Source: CAKRJP01 sp963634745 (GTDB lineage: Bacteria; Bacillota; Clostridia; Lachnospirales; Lachnospiraceae). From it: a stretch of 64,000 bases of DNA. A model generated the notes under the pieces. It was not told where the DNA came from. It saw only the letters and a program-made list of their open reading frames with translations, and made no database searches. Of this stretch, positions 33,738-43,414 are shown piece by piece. Position 1 is the first letter of the stretch. Each line of letters opens with the position of its first letter. The stretch lies in NCBI GenBank assembly GCA_963634745.1, contig CAVHCX010000009.1, positions 36,537 to 100,536 of the forward strand. Reading direction: 5' to 3'. Position numbers and translations under genes: made by a program.

Positions 33738-34694
33738 ATGGATTTTTTAACATTTGTTCCAATATTTATTGCATTTATTGTCAGTGCTGTGGCGGCACCT
33801 ATTATTATACCCATTCTTAGAAGGATGAAGATGGGACAGACGGAGCGCGAAGAAGGGGTTAAGTCTCATCTGGAGAAGGCAGGAACCCCTACCATGGGAG
33901 GAATTATCATTCTCTTAGCCGTGGTAGTAGGCTCTATCTTTTTTGCAGAGACATCTCCCGAGATCATTCCGGTCCTTTTTGTAACCTTGGGCTTTGGGCT
34001 GATTGGATTTTTGGATGACTATTTAAAAGTAGTAAAGAGAGACTCTGATGGACTTCTTCCAAAGCAAAAGATGGCTCTTCAGATTGTGGTAACAGGAATT
34101 TTTGCATTTTATTTAGTGAAATTCACCGACGTTTCCTTGGCAATGATCATTCCCTTTACCGGCGGTAAAACCTGGGATATTGGAATTTTTGCTATCCCCC
34201 TGCTTTTTATTGCAGTGATCGGAACTGTAAACGGAGTGAATTTTACAGACGGATTGGACGGACTGGCATCTAGCGTTACGGTAATCGTGGCCGCCTTCTT
34301 TACGGTTGTTTCTATCGGGAAGGGAGCAGGTATCGAGCCTGTGACTGCAGCCGTAGTGGGAGCCCTTCTTGGATTCCTCCTTTACAATGTCTATCCGGCA
34401 AAGGTATTTATGGGAGATACAGGATCCCTAGCCTTGGGAGGTTTTGTGGCTTCCGCAGCTTATATGCTTCAGATGCCGATTTTTATTATTATTGTAGGCT
34501 TGATCTACCTGGTGGAGGTTCTGTCCGTTATTATCCAGGTAACATATTTTAAAAAGACCGGTGGAAAGCGTATCTTTAAAATGGCACCCATCCACCACCA
34601 TTTTGAGCTTTGTGGATGGTCTGAGACAAGAGTGGTAGCTGTATTTACAATTATTACGGTCTTGCTTTGCATGATCGCTTACATGGCTATGTAG
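33738..34694 (+). CDS. mraY: phospho-N-acetylmuramoyl-pentapeptide transferase
   Basis: Makes lipid I from UDP-MurNAc-pentapeptide and undecaprenyl phosphate at the inner face of the membrane. The 318-residue, ten-helix protein has SHLEKAGTPTMGGI, FLDDYLKV (metal Asp pair), VNFTDGLDGLASS, VFMGDTGSLALGG and APIHHHFELCGW. I chose the ATG at 33738 after GAGGTGG, which matches the usual length ahead of the first helix; an ATG at 33717 with AGGA would add seven residues. Confidence 0.97.
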   Translation: MDFLTFVPIFIAFIVSAVAAPIIIPILRRMKMGQTEREEGVKSHLEKAGTPTMGGIIILLAVVVGSIFFAETSPEIIPVLFVTLGFGLIGFLDDYLKVVKRDSDGLLPKQKMALQIVVTGIFAFYLVKFTDVSLAMIIPFTGGKTWDIGIFAIPLLFIAVIGTVNGVNFTDGLDGLASSVTVIVAAFFTVVSIGKGAGIEPVTAAVVGALLGFLLYNVYPAKVFMGDTGSLALGGFVASAAYMLQMPIFIIIVGLIYLVEVLSVIIQVTYFKKTGGKRIFKMAPIHHHFELCGWSETRVVAVFTIITVLLCMIAYMAM

Positions 34695-34703
34695 GAGGAG
34701 AAG

Positions 34704-36062
34704 ATGGAAGTAAAAGATAAAAAGATTTTAGTATTTGGCTCCGGTATCAGCGGAGTGGGAGCAGTACATTTGCTGGAGCTTCATGGAGCGGATGTCATCC
34801 TTTATGATGGAAATGACAAGCTAAAAGAGCAGGATGTCAGAGAAAAATTAGACGAAGGCAGCAAGGCTGAAATTGTTTTGGGAGAATTTCCGGAGGATTT
34901 ATTGGAGACCTTGCAGCTTGTGATTTTAAGCCCGGGAGTACCTACCGACCTTCCTATTATTGAGAAGATGCGTGAAAAACATATAGAAATCGTTGGAGAG
35001 ATTGAGCTTGCTTATGCCTTCGGAAAAGGGGATGTTCTTGCAATTACCGGAACCAATGGAAAAACTACGACCACAACCCTTTTGGGCCAGATTATGAAAA
35101 ATTACAAGGAAAAGGTATTTGTCGTAGGAAATATCGGAAATCCCTATACCGTAATTGCAGATCAGACCGATGAGGATACGGTGATCGTAGCAGAGATGAG
35201 CAGCTTTCAGTTAGAGAGCATTGCCAGTTTTAGACCCAAGGTGAGTGCGATTCTGAACTTTACACCGGATCATTTGAATCGCCACCATACCATGGAGGCC
35301 TATGTGGCGGCCAAGAAGAATATTGCCATTAACCAGGGGGCGGATGATTTCTGCGTTTTAAATTATGAAGATCCCTTGACCAGAGAATTTGGTCAGGAAG
35401 TAAAAGCCAAAGTCTTTTATTTTAGCAGTCAGAGAAGCTTAGAAGAAGGAATTTATTTAAAAGATAATAAGATTGTTTATAAGGAAGCAGGTGGAGAGCC
35501 TCTAGAACTTTGTGCGGTGGATGAACTGCAGATTTTGGGAACCCACAATTATGAGAATGTAATGGCAGCTTCTGCCATGGCCCTGCTTTATGGCGTGCCG
35601 GCGCAGATCGTCGAAGAGAGTATCAAGGCCTTCGGTGGCGTCGAGCATCGAATTGAATACGTGGCAGAAAAACAGGGAGTTGTTTATTACAATGATTCCA
35701 AGGGAACCAACCCCGATGCTGCGATTCGCGGAATTCAGGCTATGAATCGTCCGACTGTCTTGATCGGCGGCGGCTATGATAAAAATTCTGAATATACGGA
35801 ATGGATCCAAAGCTTTGATGGAAAGGTGAAGAAACTGATCCTCATTGGAGCTACCAAGGAAAAGATTGCAGCGGATGCTGAAAAATGTGGATTTACAAAT
35901 TATGTATTTGCAGAGACCTTTGAGGAGGCAATGGAAAAGGCGGTAGGATTCGCAGAAGCCGGAGATGCAGTTTTACTGTCGCCAGCTTGCGCAAGCTGGG
36001 GAATGTTCCCTAACTATGAGGTCAGGGGAGACAGATTCAAAGAATTGGTTCATGCCTTGTAA
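34704..36062 (+). CDS. murD: UDP-N-acetylmuramoylalanine-D-glutamate ligase
   Basis: Adds D-glutamate to UDP-MurNAc-L-alanine. The 452-residue cytoplasmic protein has the N-terminal Rossmann part (ILVFGSGISGVGAVHLL), the ATP loop AITGTNGKTTTTTLLGQ (near 114), SSFQLESI, NFTPDHLNRH, VEHRIEYV and NDSKGTNPDA. ATG with AGGAGGAG, nine bases after mraY. Confidence 0.98.
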   Translation: MEVKDKKILVFGSGISGVGAVHLLELHGADVILYDGNDKLKEQDVREKLDEGSKAEIVLGEFPEDLLETLQLVILSPGVPTDLPIIEKMREKHIEIVGEIELAYAFGKGDVLAITGTNGKTTTTTLLGQIMKNYKEKVFVVGNIGNPYTVIADQTDEDTVIVAEMSSFQLESIASFRPKVSAILNFTPDHLNRHHTMEAYVAAKKNIAINQGADDFCVLNYEDPLTREFGQEVKAKVFYFSSQRSLEEGIYLKDNKIVYKEAGGEPLELCAVDELQILGTHNYENVMAASAMALLYGVPAQIVEESIKAFGGVEHRIEYVAEKQGVVYYNDSKGTNPDAAIRGIQAMNRPTVLIGGGYDKNSEYTEWIQSFDGKVKKLILIGATKEKIAADAEKCGFTNYVFAETFEEAMEKAVGFAEAGDAVLLSPACASWGMFPNYEVRGDRFKELVHAL

Positions 36063-36076
36063 AGGAGCAATAATAT

Positions 36077-37081
36077 ATGACAGAAATGACTGCCGGTAAG
36101 AAGGCTTCCGGAAGGAAAAAGTCTCATAGGCTTTATGCGGGTGTGACCTTATTTCTTATGGTCCTGGCTTTTGTCCTTTGCTTCATGATTTTCTTTTATA
36201 CTGAAGGATTTACAGTGGAGGGCAATGACTATTGCAGTAAGCAGGAGATCTACGATACGGTGCTTGAGAATCCTTACGAGGTGAATACGCTTTATGTATT
36301 GGCCAAATATAAGCTGGGATTTGGAAAGAAACTGGCTTGTATGGATAAAATGAAGGTTGGTCTAAATAGTCCTTGGAGCCTTAAAGTGACGGTGGAAGAA
36401 AAACCCATCATGGGCTATGTGAAAAATAAAGACCAGTATGTCTACTTTGATAAAGAGGGACTGGTGGTGGATATTTCCACAGAAGCAAGAGAGGGGCTTC
36501 CAAGTATCGACGGAGTCAATTTTAAGAAGATTGAGCTTTATAAAAAGCTAAAAAGCAGTAAGACCAAGATTTTTAATCAGATTCTGGAGACCACCCAGGA
36601 AGTAAAAAAATATGAGCTGACTCCGGACAAATTGGTCTATGAAAAAAATTCCCTCAACTTATATTTCGGAGATATTTGTGTATCCTTAGGAAGCAGTGTG
36701 AGTTCTGACCAGATGGCACAGATTGAGCCGATTCTTGCAAAACTTGCGGATCAAAAGGGCACCTTGCATTTGGAAAATTATTCCACGGCAGCAAAGGTGA
36801 TTACTTTTGAAAAGGAGAAGGAAGAGACGGAAGAAGCAAAAGACAGCACAAGTAGTGATGCGGATACTTCGGATTCGTCCGATTCGAGTACTGCAGGGGA
36901 CTATAGCGATACTTGGGGGACCGGCCAAGATAGCTCGGGAAGTGATTCCACACAAGTATATACCTGGGACGGATCGAATATGAATTTGTACGATGGTAGC
37001 GGCTGGTATGATACAGAGGGAAACTATTATGATTCCGGAACAAGTGACGCTACAGGAAGTGCCGGAAGTTACGGATATTAG
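36077..37081 (+). CDS. ftsQ: FtsQ/DivIB cell division protein with Tyr/Ser/Gly-rich tail
   Basis: Bitopic protein of the septal FtsQLB/DivIB-DivIC-FtsL complex. The 334-residue protein has a basic N-terminus, a membrane helix at about 23-46 (VTLFLMVLAFVLCFMIFFYT), a POTRA domain (FTVEGNDYCSKQEIYDTVLENPYE, split here as FTVEGNDYC and the helix after it) and the beta domain LKVTVEEKPIMGYVKNK. From about residue 260 it becomes a Ser/Asp/Gly/Tyr-rich tail, ending SYGY. The tail is more degenerate than those of the PBP and LCP proteins but ends in the same YGY as the PBP. It follows murD by 14 bases. Confidence 0.88.
   Translation: MTEMTAGKKASGRKKSHRLYAGVTLFLMVLAFVLCFMIFFYTEGFTVEGNDYCSKQEIYDTVLENPYEVNTLYVLAKYKLGFGKKLACMDKMKVGLNSPWSLKVTVEEKPIMGYVKNKDQYVYFDKEGLVVDISTEAREGLPSIDGVNFKKIELYKKLKSSKTKIFNQILETTQEVKKYELTPDKLVYEKNSLNLYFGDICVSLGSSVSSDQMAQIEPILAKLADQKGTLHLENYSTAAKVITFEKEKEETEEAKDSTSSDADTSDSSDSSTAGDYSDTWGTGQDSSGSDSTQVYTWDGSNMNLYDGSGWYDTEGNYYDSGTSDATGSAGSYGY
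36893..37078 (+). repeat. degenerate Tyr/Ser/Gly/Asp-rich tail of FtsQ
   Basis: Low-complexity coding stretch with units such as LYDGSG, WYDTEG, NYYDSG and a final SYGY. No exact DNA period is kept. Confidence 0.65.
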
Positions 37082-37160
37082 GTCTTAGACGGCCTGTATT
37101 TGCCTAATGGTAAAATGACGGAATTGTAGGAAAAAAATGCATAAAAAGCCCAATTTTCTA

Positions 37161-37189
37161 TTGATATTTTATAGGAAACTATTTATTAT
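37161..37189 (+). promoter_or_regulatory. sigma-A promoter of ftsZ
   Basis: TTGATA at 37161, a 17-base spacer, TATTAT at 37184, inside an AT-rich stretch. It leaves a leader of about 140 bases. Confidence 0.7.
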
Positions 37190-37230
37190 ATATTTATATA
37201 TGGCAAATAGAATCGCTTTTTGTCGTCAGG

Positions 37231-37254
37231 GTTTGGGTTTTAAGGCACCCAAAC
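37231..37254 (+). other. hairpin in the ftsZ leader
   Basis: Perfect eight-pair stem GTTTGGGT / ACCCAAAC with the loop TTTAAGGC. No T-tract follows, so it is not a terminator; it could be a stability or protein-binding element. Confidence 0.5.
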
Positions 37255-37336
37255 TTGCGGTTACAGAGATTGTTTGTGCTGTAGCCCATATTTGGGATGT
37301 ATAATATTTATAAGGAATACAAAGGAGGAAAAACCC

Positions 37337-38644
<1,308 letters not shown>

Positions 38645-38663
38645 ATACTTTGAATGTATAAAT

Positions 38664-38692
38664 AAGGCCAGGCAGATCTTGCCTGGCCTTTT
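38664..38692 (+). terminator. hairpin terminator after ftsZ
   Basis: Eleven-pair stem AAGGCCAGGCA / TGCCTGGCCTT around GATCT, with a short TTTT tail. Confidence 0.65.
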
Positions 38693-38707
38693 GTAAAGGA
38701 GTAAGAC

Positions 38708-39769
38708 ATGAAAAAGGTAATACTAACAGGAGACCGTCCTACAGGACATTTGCATGTAGGACATTATGTAGGTTCTTTGAAGGAACGCGTAAGATTACAG
38801 AATTCAGGGGAGTATGATGATATTTATATCATGGTTGCAGATGCCCAGGCACTCACGGACAATGCGGAACATCCGGAGAAAGTAAGACAGAATATTCTTC
38901 AGGTAGCTTTGGATTATCTGGCATGTGGTCTTGATCCGGAAAAATCCACCCTCTTTATTCAGTCTATGATTCCCGAGCTTACAGAGCTTACTTTTTATTA
39001 TATGAACCTGGTTACAGTGGCCAGAGTACAGCGAAATCCTACCGTAAAATCTGAGATTAAGCAGCGAAATTTTGAGGCCAGCATTCCGGTAGGTTTCTTC
39101 TGTTATCCCATCAGTCAGGCGGCAGATATTACAGCCTTCCGTGCAACGGATGTGCCGGCCGGGGAAGACCAGATGCCAATGATCGAGCAGTGCAAGGAGA
39201 TTGTTCATAAATTTAACAGCGTTTATGGGGAAACTCTTACAGATCCAAAGATTATTCTTCCTAAAAATTCCGCATGCTTAAGACTTCCTGGAATTGATGG
39301 AAAAGCAAAGATGAGTAAGTCTCTTGGAAATTGCATTTATTTGTCTGATGAGTCTAAGGAGATCAAGACAAAGGTAATGTCTATGTTTACAGATCCAAAC
39401 CATCTGCGGGTGGAGGATCCCGGAAAGGTGGAGGGCAATCCTGTATTTACTTATCTGGATGCCTTCTCCACACCGGAGCATTTCGCAGAGTTCCTTCCGG
39501 ACTATCAGAACCTGGACGAGCTGAAGGCTCATTATATGCGAGGTGGCCTTGGAGATGTAAAGGTTAAAAAGTTCCTCAATAATGTTCTTCAGACGGAGCT
39601 TGGTCCTATCAGAGAGAGACGTCAGATGTGGGAGAAAAATCTTGCAGATGTCTATGACATTCTGAAAGTAGGAAGCGAGAGAGCGAGAGAAACAGCGGCA
39701 GATACCTTGGCAGATGTCAGAAAATCTATGAAAATCGATTATTTTGCAGACAACAATCTCTTGAAATAA
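38708..39769 (+). CDS. trpS: tryptophanyl-tRNA synthetase
   Basis: Charges tRNA-Trp. The 353-residue class I synthetase has the HIGH-type site GDRPTGHLHVGHYVGSL near residue 8, AGEDQMPMIEQC, and KMSKS in KAKMSKSLGN near 200. The N-terminal MKKVILTGDRPTG is of the clostridial/TrpRS-II-like branch. ATG with AAAGGAG. No T-box leader is visible in the short 63-base gap after ftsZ. Confidence 0.97.
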   Translation: MKKVILTGDRPTGHLHVGHYVGSLKERVRLQNSGEYDDIYIMVADAQALTDNAEHPEKVRQNILQVALDYLACGLDPEKSTLFIQSMIPELTELTFYYMNLVTVARVQRNPTVKSEIKQRNFEASIPVGFFCYPISQAADITAFRATDVPAGEDQMPMIEQCKEIVHKFNSVYGETLTDPKIILPKNSACLRLPGIDGKAKMSKSLGNCIYLSDESKEIKTKVMSMFTDPNHLRVEDPGKVEGNPVFTYLDAFSTPEHFAEFLPDYQNLDELKAHYMRGGLGDVKVKKFLNNVLQTELGPIRERRQMWEKNLADVYDILKVGSERARETAADTLADVRKSMKIDYFADNNLLK

Positions 39770-39785
39770 AAGTCAGAAGAAAAGT

Positions 39786-39838
39786 GGGAGTGCATAAGAA
39801 TGAAAAACAATCATTTGATTTTTATGCACTCCTTTTTG
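39786..39838 (+). terminator. terminator after trpS
   Basis: Stem GGGAGTGCATAA / TTATGCACTCC with a long A/T loop, followed by TTTTT. Confidence 0.75.
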
Positions 39839-39884
39839 ATATGGAGATAGTACGCTTGTGAGCTTGTAAAAAAGGAGAAAAGCT

Positions 39885-40382
39885 ATGAATCATAATAGGC
39901 TGGTCATGGAGATGATACAATACTATGAGGGGGACCCTGCCAGAATCCAACACTTTTTGAAAGTATATGAATTTTCAAAATTAATGGGAGACCTGGAGGG
40001 ACTTGATGCAAAGACCCGGAATATTTTAGAGGCTGCTGCCCTTGTTCATGATATCGGGATTAAAAAAAGTGAGGAGCTTTATGGGGATAGCGCCGGCAAG
40101 CATCAGGAAGAATTGGGGCCCGAGATTGCAGAAGAGATGTTAAAGAGTCTTGCTTATCCGGAGGACCTTATCGAACGGGTATCCTATCTGGTGGGGCACC
40201 ATCATACCTATAGCGACATACAGGGGCTGGATTATCAGATTCTTGTTGAGGCGGATTTTTTGGTAAATTTATATGAGGACCATTCTCCAAAGACGGCGGT
40301 AGAAAGTGCCCTTAAAAAGATCTTTAAAACAGAAAGCGGTCGGGATATCCTTCAGAAAATGTTCGGGCTTTTTGAAGGATAG
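39885..40382 (+). CDS. HD domain phosphohydrolase-like protein
   Basis: A 165-residue metal-dependent HD protein. RIQHFLKVYEFSKLMG supplies the first His, AAALVHDIGIKKSEE the HD pair, and YLVGHHHTYSD the further His. The substrate is unknown; small HD proteins of this kind cleave nucleotides or signalling phosphates. It lies alone between trpS and pyrH. ATG with AAAAGGAG, spacing about seven. Confidence 0.85.
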   Translation: MNHNRLVMEMIQYYEGDPARIQHFLKVYEFSKLMGDLEGLDAKTRNILEAAALVHDIGIKKSEELYGDSAGKHQEELGPEIAEEMLKSLAYPEDLIERVSYLVGHHHTYSDIQGLDYQILVEADFLVNLYEDHSPKTAVESALKKIFKTESGRDILQKMFGLFEG

Positions 40383-40414
40383 GATGTCAAGTTCCTCAAG
40401 TGGCTAGTTCCGGC

Positions 40415-40443
40415 TAGACGAAATATAAGGGACAGTGTATAAT
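40415..40443 (+). promoter_or_regulatory. sigma-A promoter of pyrH-frr
   Basis: TAGACG at 40415, a 17-base spacer, TATAAT at 40438, in the 100-base gap before pyrH. Confidence 0.6.
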
Positions 40444-40482
40444 GAAGATGATTTTATTCGTGTAAAAGGAGTACTTATAAGA

Positions 40483-41178
40483 ATGAAGAGAGTATTGTTA
40501 AAACTGAGTGGAGAAGCTCTTGCAGGAGATAAGAAAACCGGATTTGATGAGGCTACCTGCCTTGGGGTTGCAAAGCAGGTCAAAGAGTTGGTAGATGCAG
40601 GTATTGAAGTTGCCATTGTTACCGGAGGAGGTAATTTCTGGAGAGGCAGAACCAGCGAGACTATCGACCGCGTAAAGGCAGACCAGATCGGAATGTTGGC
40701 TACTGTTATGAACTGTATTTATGTATCAGAGATTTTCCGTTATGCCGGTATGGAGACGAAGGTATTTACTCCTTTCGTATGTGGAGCTTTCACAACTTTA
40801 TTTTCCAAGGACAAGGCAGTGGCTGCAATGGAAAAGGGAAAGGTTGTATTTTTCGCAGGTGGTACCGGACATCCTTATTTCTCAACAGATACAGGGGCTG
40901 TTCTTCGGGCCATCGAGATCGAGGCAGATGCCATGCTTTTAGCTAAGGCTATCGACGGAATTTACGATAGTGATCCTAAGGTGAATCCGGAGGCTAAAAA
41001 GTACGATGAGATTTCCATCCAGGAGATTATTGACAAGAAGCTTATGGCTGTAGACTTAACAGCTTCTATTATGTGTCTGGAAAATAAGATGCCAATGTTG
41101 GTATTTGGCCTTAATGAACCAAATAGTATTGTAGAGACCATGACAGGAACATTCACAGGAACAAAGGTTACTGTATAA
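40483..41178 (+). CDS. pyrH: UMP kinase
   Basis: Phosphorylates UMP to UDP. The 231-residue amino-acid-kinase fold protein has RVLLKLSGEALAG, IVTGGGNFWRGRTS, GGTGHPYFSTDTGA and LLAKAIDGIYDSDP. I chose the ATG at 40483, where the family sequence starts; AAAGGAG is 12 bases away, a rather long gap, and the frame continues upstream. Usual partner frr follows in 24 bases, but rpsB and tsf are absent upstream. Confidence 0.97.
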   Translation: MKRVLLKLSGEALAGDKKTGFDEATCLGVAKQVKELVDAGIEVAIVTGGGNFWRGRTSETIDRVKADQIGMLATVMNCIYVSEIFRYAGMETKVFTPFVCGAFTTLFSKDKAVAAMEKGKVVFFAGGTGHPYFSTDTGAVLRAIEIEADAMLLAKAIDGIYDSDPKVNPEAKKYDEISIQEIIDKKLMAVDLTASIMCLENKMPMLVFGLNEPNSIVETMTGTFTGTKVTV

Positions 41179-41202
41179 GAACTATCAGACGGAGGTTATA
41201 TT

Positions 41203-41754
41203 ATGAACGAAAGAGTAAAAGTATATGATGAGAAGATGAAAAAATCTTTGGCTAGTTTGGACGGAGAATTGGGAACTATCCGCGCAGGTCGTGCAAATCC
41301 CAATGTATTAAATAAGATCACTGTGGATTATTATGGAGTACCAACTCCTCTTCAGCAGGTTGCCAATGTCTCTGTTCCAGAGCCTCGTATGATCCAGATC
41401 CAGCCTTGGGAGAAGAGTATGTTAAAAGAGATCGAGAAGGCTATCATGGTTTCTGATCTTGGAATTAATCCGACCAATGACGGAACTTCTGTAAGACTGG
41501 TATTTCCGGAGCTTACAGAGGAGAGAAGAAAAGAGCTTGCAAAGGATGTTAAGAAGAAGGGGGAGGCAGCTAAGGTAGCTGTCCGTAATATCCGTAGAGA
41601 CGGTAATGATGCTTTTAAGAAATTAAAGGGATCCGAAGTATCAGAGGATGAGATCAAAGATTTGGAAGATGAACTTCAGAAGCTGACAGATAAGTATGTA
41701 AAAGAAGTAGATAAGGCTGTAGAGGTTAAGTCTAAGGAGATTATGACTGTTTAG
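41203..41754 (+). CDS. frr: ribosome recycling factor
   Basis: Splits the post-termination ribosome together with EF-G. The 183-residue protein has the tRNA-like two-domain pattern: LGTIRAGRANPNVLNKITVDYYG, TPLQQVANVSVPEPRMI, and the long helices ERRKELAKDVKKKGEAAKVAVRNIRRD-type stretch. ATG with CGGAGG. Confidence 0.98.
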   Translation: MNERVKVYDEKMKKSLASLDGELGTIRAGRANPNVLNKITVDYYGVPTPLQQVANVSVPEPRMIQIQPWEKSMLKEIEKAIMVSDLGINPTNDGTSVRLVFPELTEERRKELAKDVKKKGEAAKVAVRNIRRDGNDAFKKLKGSEVSEDEIKDLEDELQKLTDKYVKEVDKAVEVKSKEIMTV

Positions 41755-41778
41755 TCACAGATTTTGAAGAGAAAGAGT

Positions 41779-41814
41779 GGGACAGGCTGGTTGAATCGGT
41801 TCTGTCCTATTTTT
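41779..41814 (+). terminator. possible terminator after frr
   Basis: GGGACAG / CTGTCC stem with inner partial pairing around TTGAAT, followed by TATTTTT. Confidence 0.55.
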
Positions 41815-41852
41815 GAGAGGCTTTTTGAAAGAATGAATAAGGAGTAGATCGT

Positions 41853-42563
41853 ATGAATATACCAAGACATGTGGCTATAATTTTGGACGGCAACGGCCGT
41901 TGGGCGAAAGCTAAGGGTATGCCTAGAAATTATGGTCATGCACAGGGAAGTAAGAATGTAGAGCGTATCTGCGAGGAAGCCTGGAGGATGGGCATAAAGT
42001 ATCTGACAGTCTATGCATTTTCTACGGAGAATTGGAGCAGGCCCAAGGATGAGGTGGATGCCCTTATGAAGCTCCTTAGAAATTATATGAAAACCTGTCT
42101 GAAGACGGCGGCAAAGAACGACATGAAGGTTCGGGTGATCGGGGATGTGACCAGGCTGGATGCTGATATTCAGACCAGGATCCGGGAATTGGAAGAAGCT
42201 ACCAAGGATAACGGAGGTTTGAATTTTCAGATTGCCATCAATTACGGAAGCAGGGATGAGATGATCCGCAGCATGAGAAAGATGGCAGCAGACTGCCTGG
42301 CAGGGAAGTTAAAACCGGAGGATATAGAGGAAGCTACCTTTGAGCAGTACCTAGATACCCATGGGATCCCGGATCCGGATCTTTTAATCCGAACCAGCGG
42401 AGAGCTTCGCCTGTCAAACTATTTATTGTGGCAGTTGGCCTATACGGAATTTTATTTTACAGATGTTCCCTGGCCGGATTTTTCGAAAGCAGAGCTTGAA
42501 AAAGCCATTGAGCAGTTTAACCATAGAGACCGTCGCTACGGCGGTGTGAAGGAGGAAGGCTAG
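41853..42563 (+). CDS. uppS: undecaprenyl diphosphate synthase
   Basis: Builds the C55 lipid carrier for wall synthesis by cis-prenyl transfer. The 236-residue protein has HVAIILDGNGRWAKAKGMPR (catalytic Asp), YGHAQGSKNVERIC, TVYAFSTENWSRP and DLLIRTSGELRLSNYLLWQLAYTEFYF in parts. It heads the classical uppS-cdsA-dxr-rseP run. ATG preceded by AAGGAG. Confidence 0.98.
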   Translation: MNIPRHVAIILDGNGRWAKAKGMPRNYGHAQGSKNVERICEEAWRMGIKYLTVYAFSTENWSRPKDEVDALMKLLRNYMKTCLKTAAKNDMKVRVIGDVTRLDADIQTRIRELEEATKDNGGLNFQIAINYGSRDEMIRSMRKMAADCLAGKLKPEDIEEATFEQYLDTHGIPDPDLLIRTSGELRLSNYLLWQLAYTEFYFTDVPWPDFSKAELEKAIEQFNHRDRRYGGVKEEG

Positions 42564-42564
42564 G

Positions 42565-43365
42565 ATGTTTAAGACAAGATTGATCAGTGGGATTCTCTTG
42601 GTAATTGCACTGATTGCCATTGTGGGAATCGGTGGAAATTTGCTTTTGGCTGTTTTGGCAGTGCTGAGTCTGATTGGCTTGTCAGAACTATATAAGGTGA
42701 TGGGGATGGAGAAGAAGGCCCCCGGAATGGCCGGATATTTAGTCACCATCCTTTACTATGGTTTACTATTTACAGACCACGAAGAGTGCATTACATTTTT
42801 AACTATCTTGTTTTTGGTAATCACCATGGGGGTATATGTATTTAGCTTTCCGACCTATCGGTCCGAACATGTGATGCTGACATTTTTTGGCTTCTTTTAT
42901 GTAGCTATGATGTTGTCCTATGTTTATCAAACCAGGATGCTGGCCCAGGGAGGAGTGGTTGTATGGCTGATCTTCTTAAGTTCTTGGGGATGTGATACCT
43001 GCGCCTACTGTGTGGGAATGTTGTTTGGAAAACATAAGATGGCTCCGAAACTAAGTCCAAAGAAATCCGTAGAAGGCGGAGTTGGGGGAATTATAGGAGC
43101 CGGACTTTTGGGAGTGATCTTTACTTTTGCAATGAATGCAGCCGTGGGAGCAGGTGCCAATCCTGCAGTTTACGGTCTCATCTGTGCCGTGGGAGGAGGA
43201 ATTTCCCAGATTGGAGATTTGGCTGCTTCTGCTATTAAGAGAAATCATGATATCAAAGATTATGGAAAGCTGATTCCGGGACATGGCGGAATTTTAGATC
43301 GATTTGACAGCGTAATCTTTACAGCACCGATTATTTATTATTTAATGGTATTTTTCGTAAAGTAA
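42565..43365 (+). CDS. cdsA: phosphatidate cytidylyltransferase
   Basis: Makes CDP-diacylglycerol, the precursor for phospholipids. The 266-residue, multi-helix protein ends with the family signature SQIGDLAASAIKRNHDIKDYGKLIPGHGGILDRFDS (seen in parts as GDLAASAIKR and PGHGGILDRFDS). It starts one base after uppS stops, with GGAGGAAGG in the end of uppS as the ribosome site. Confidence 0.96.
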   Translation: MFKTRLISGILLVIALIAIVGIGGNLLLAVLAVLSLIGLSELYKVMGMEKKAPGMAGYLVTILYYGLLFTDHEECITFLTILFLVITMGVYVFSFPTYRSEHVMLTFFGFFYVAMMLSYVYQTRMLAQGGVVVWLIFLSSWGCDTCAYCVGMLFGKHKMAPKLSPKKSVEGGVGGIIGAGLLGVIFTFAMNAAVGAGANPAVYGLICAVGGGISQIGDLAASAIKRNHDIKDYGKLIPGHGGILDRFDSVIFTAPIIYYLMVFFVK

Positions 43366-43414
43366 GAAGACTTTTGAATTTACTGACTTGTGAGTAAAAA
43401 CATGGAGGATTTGC

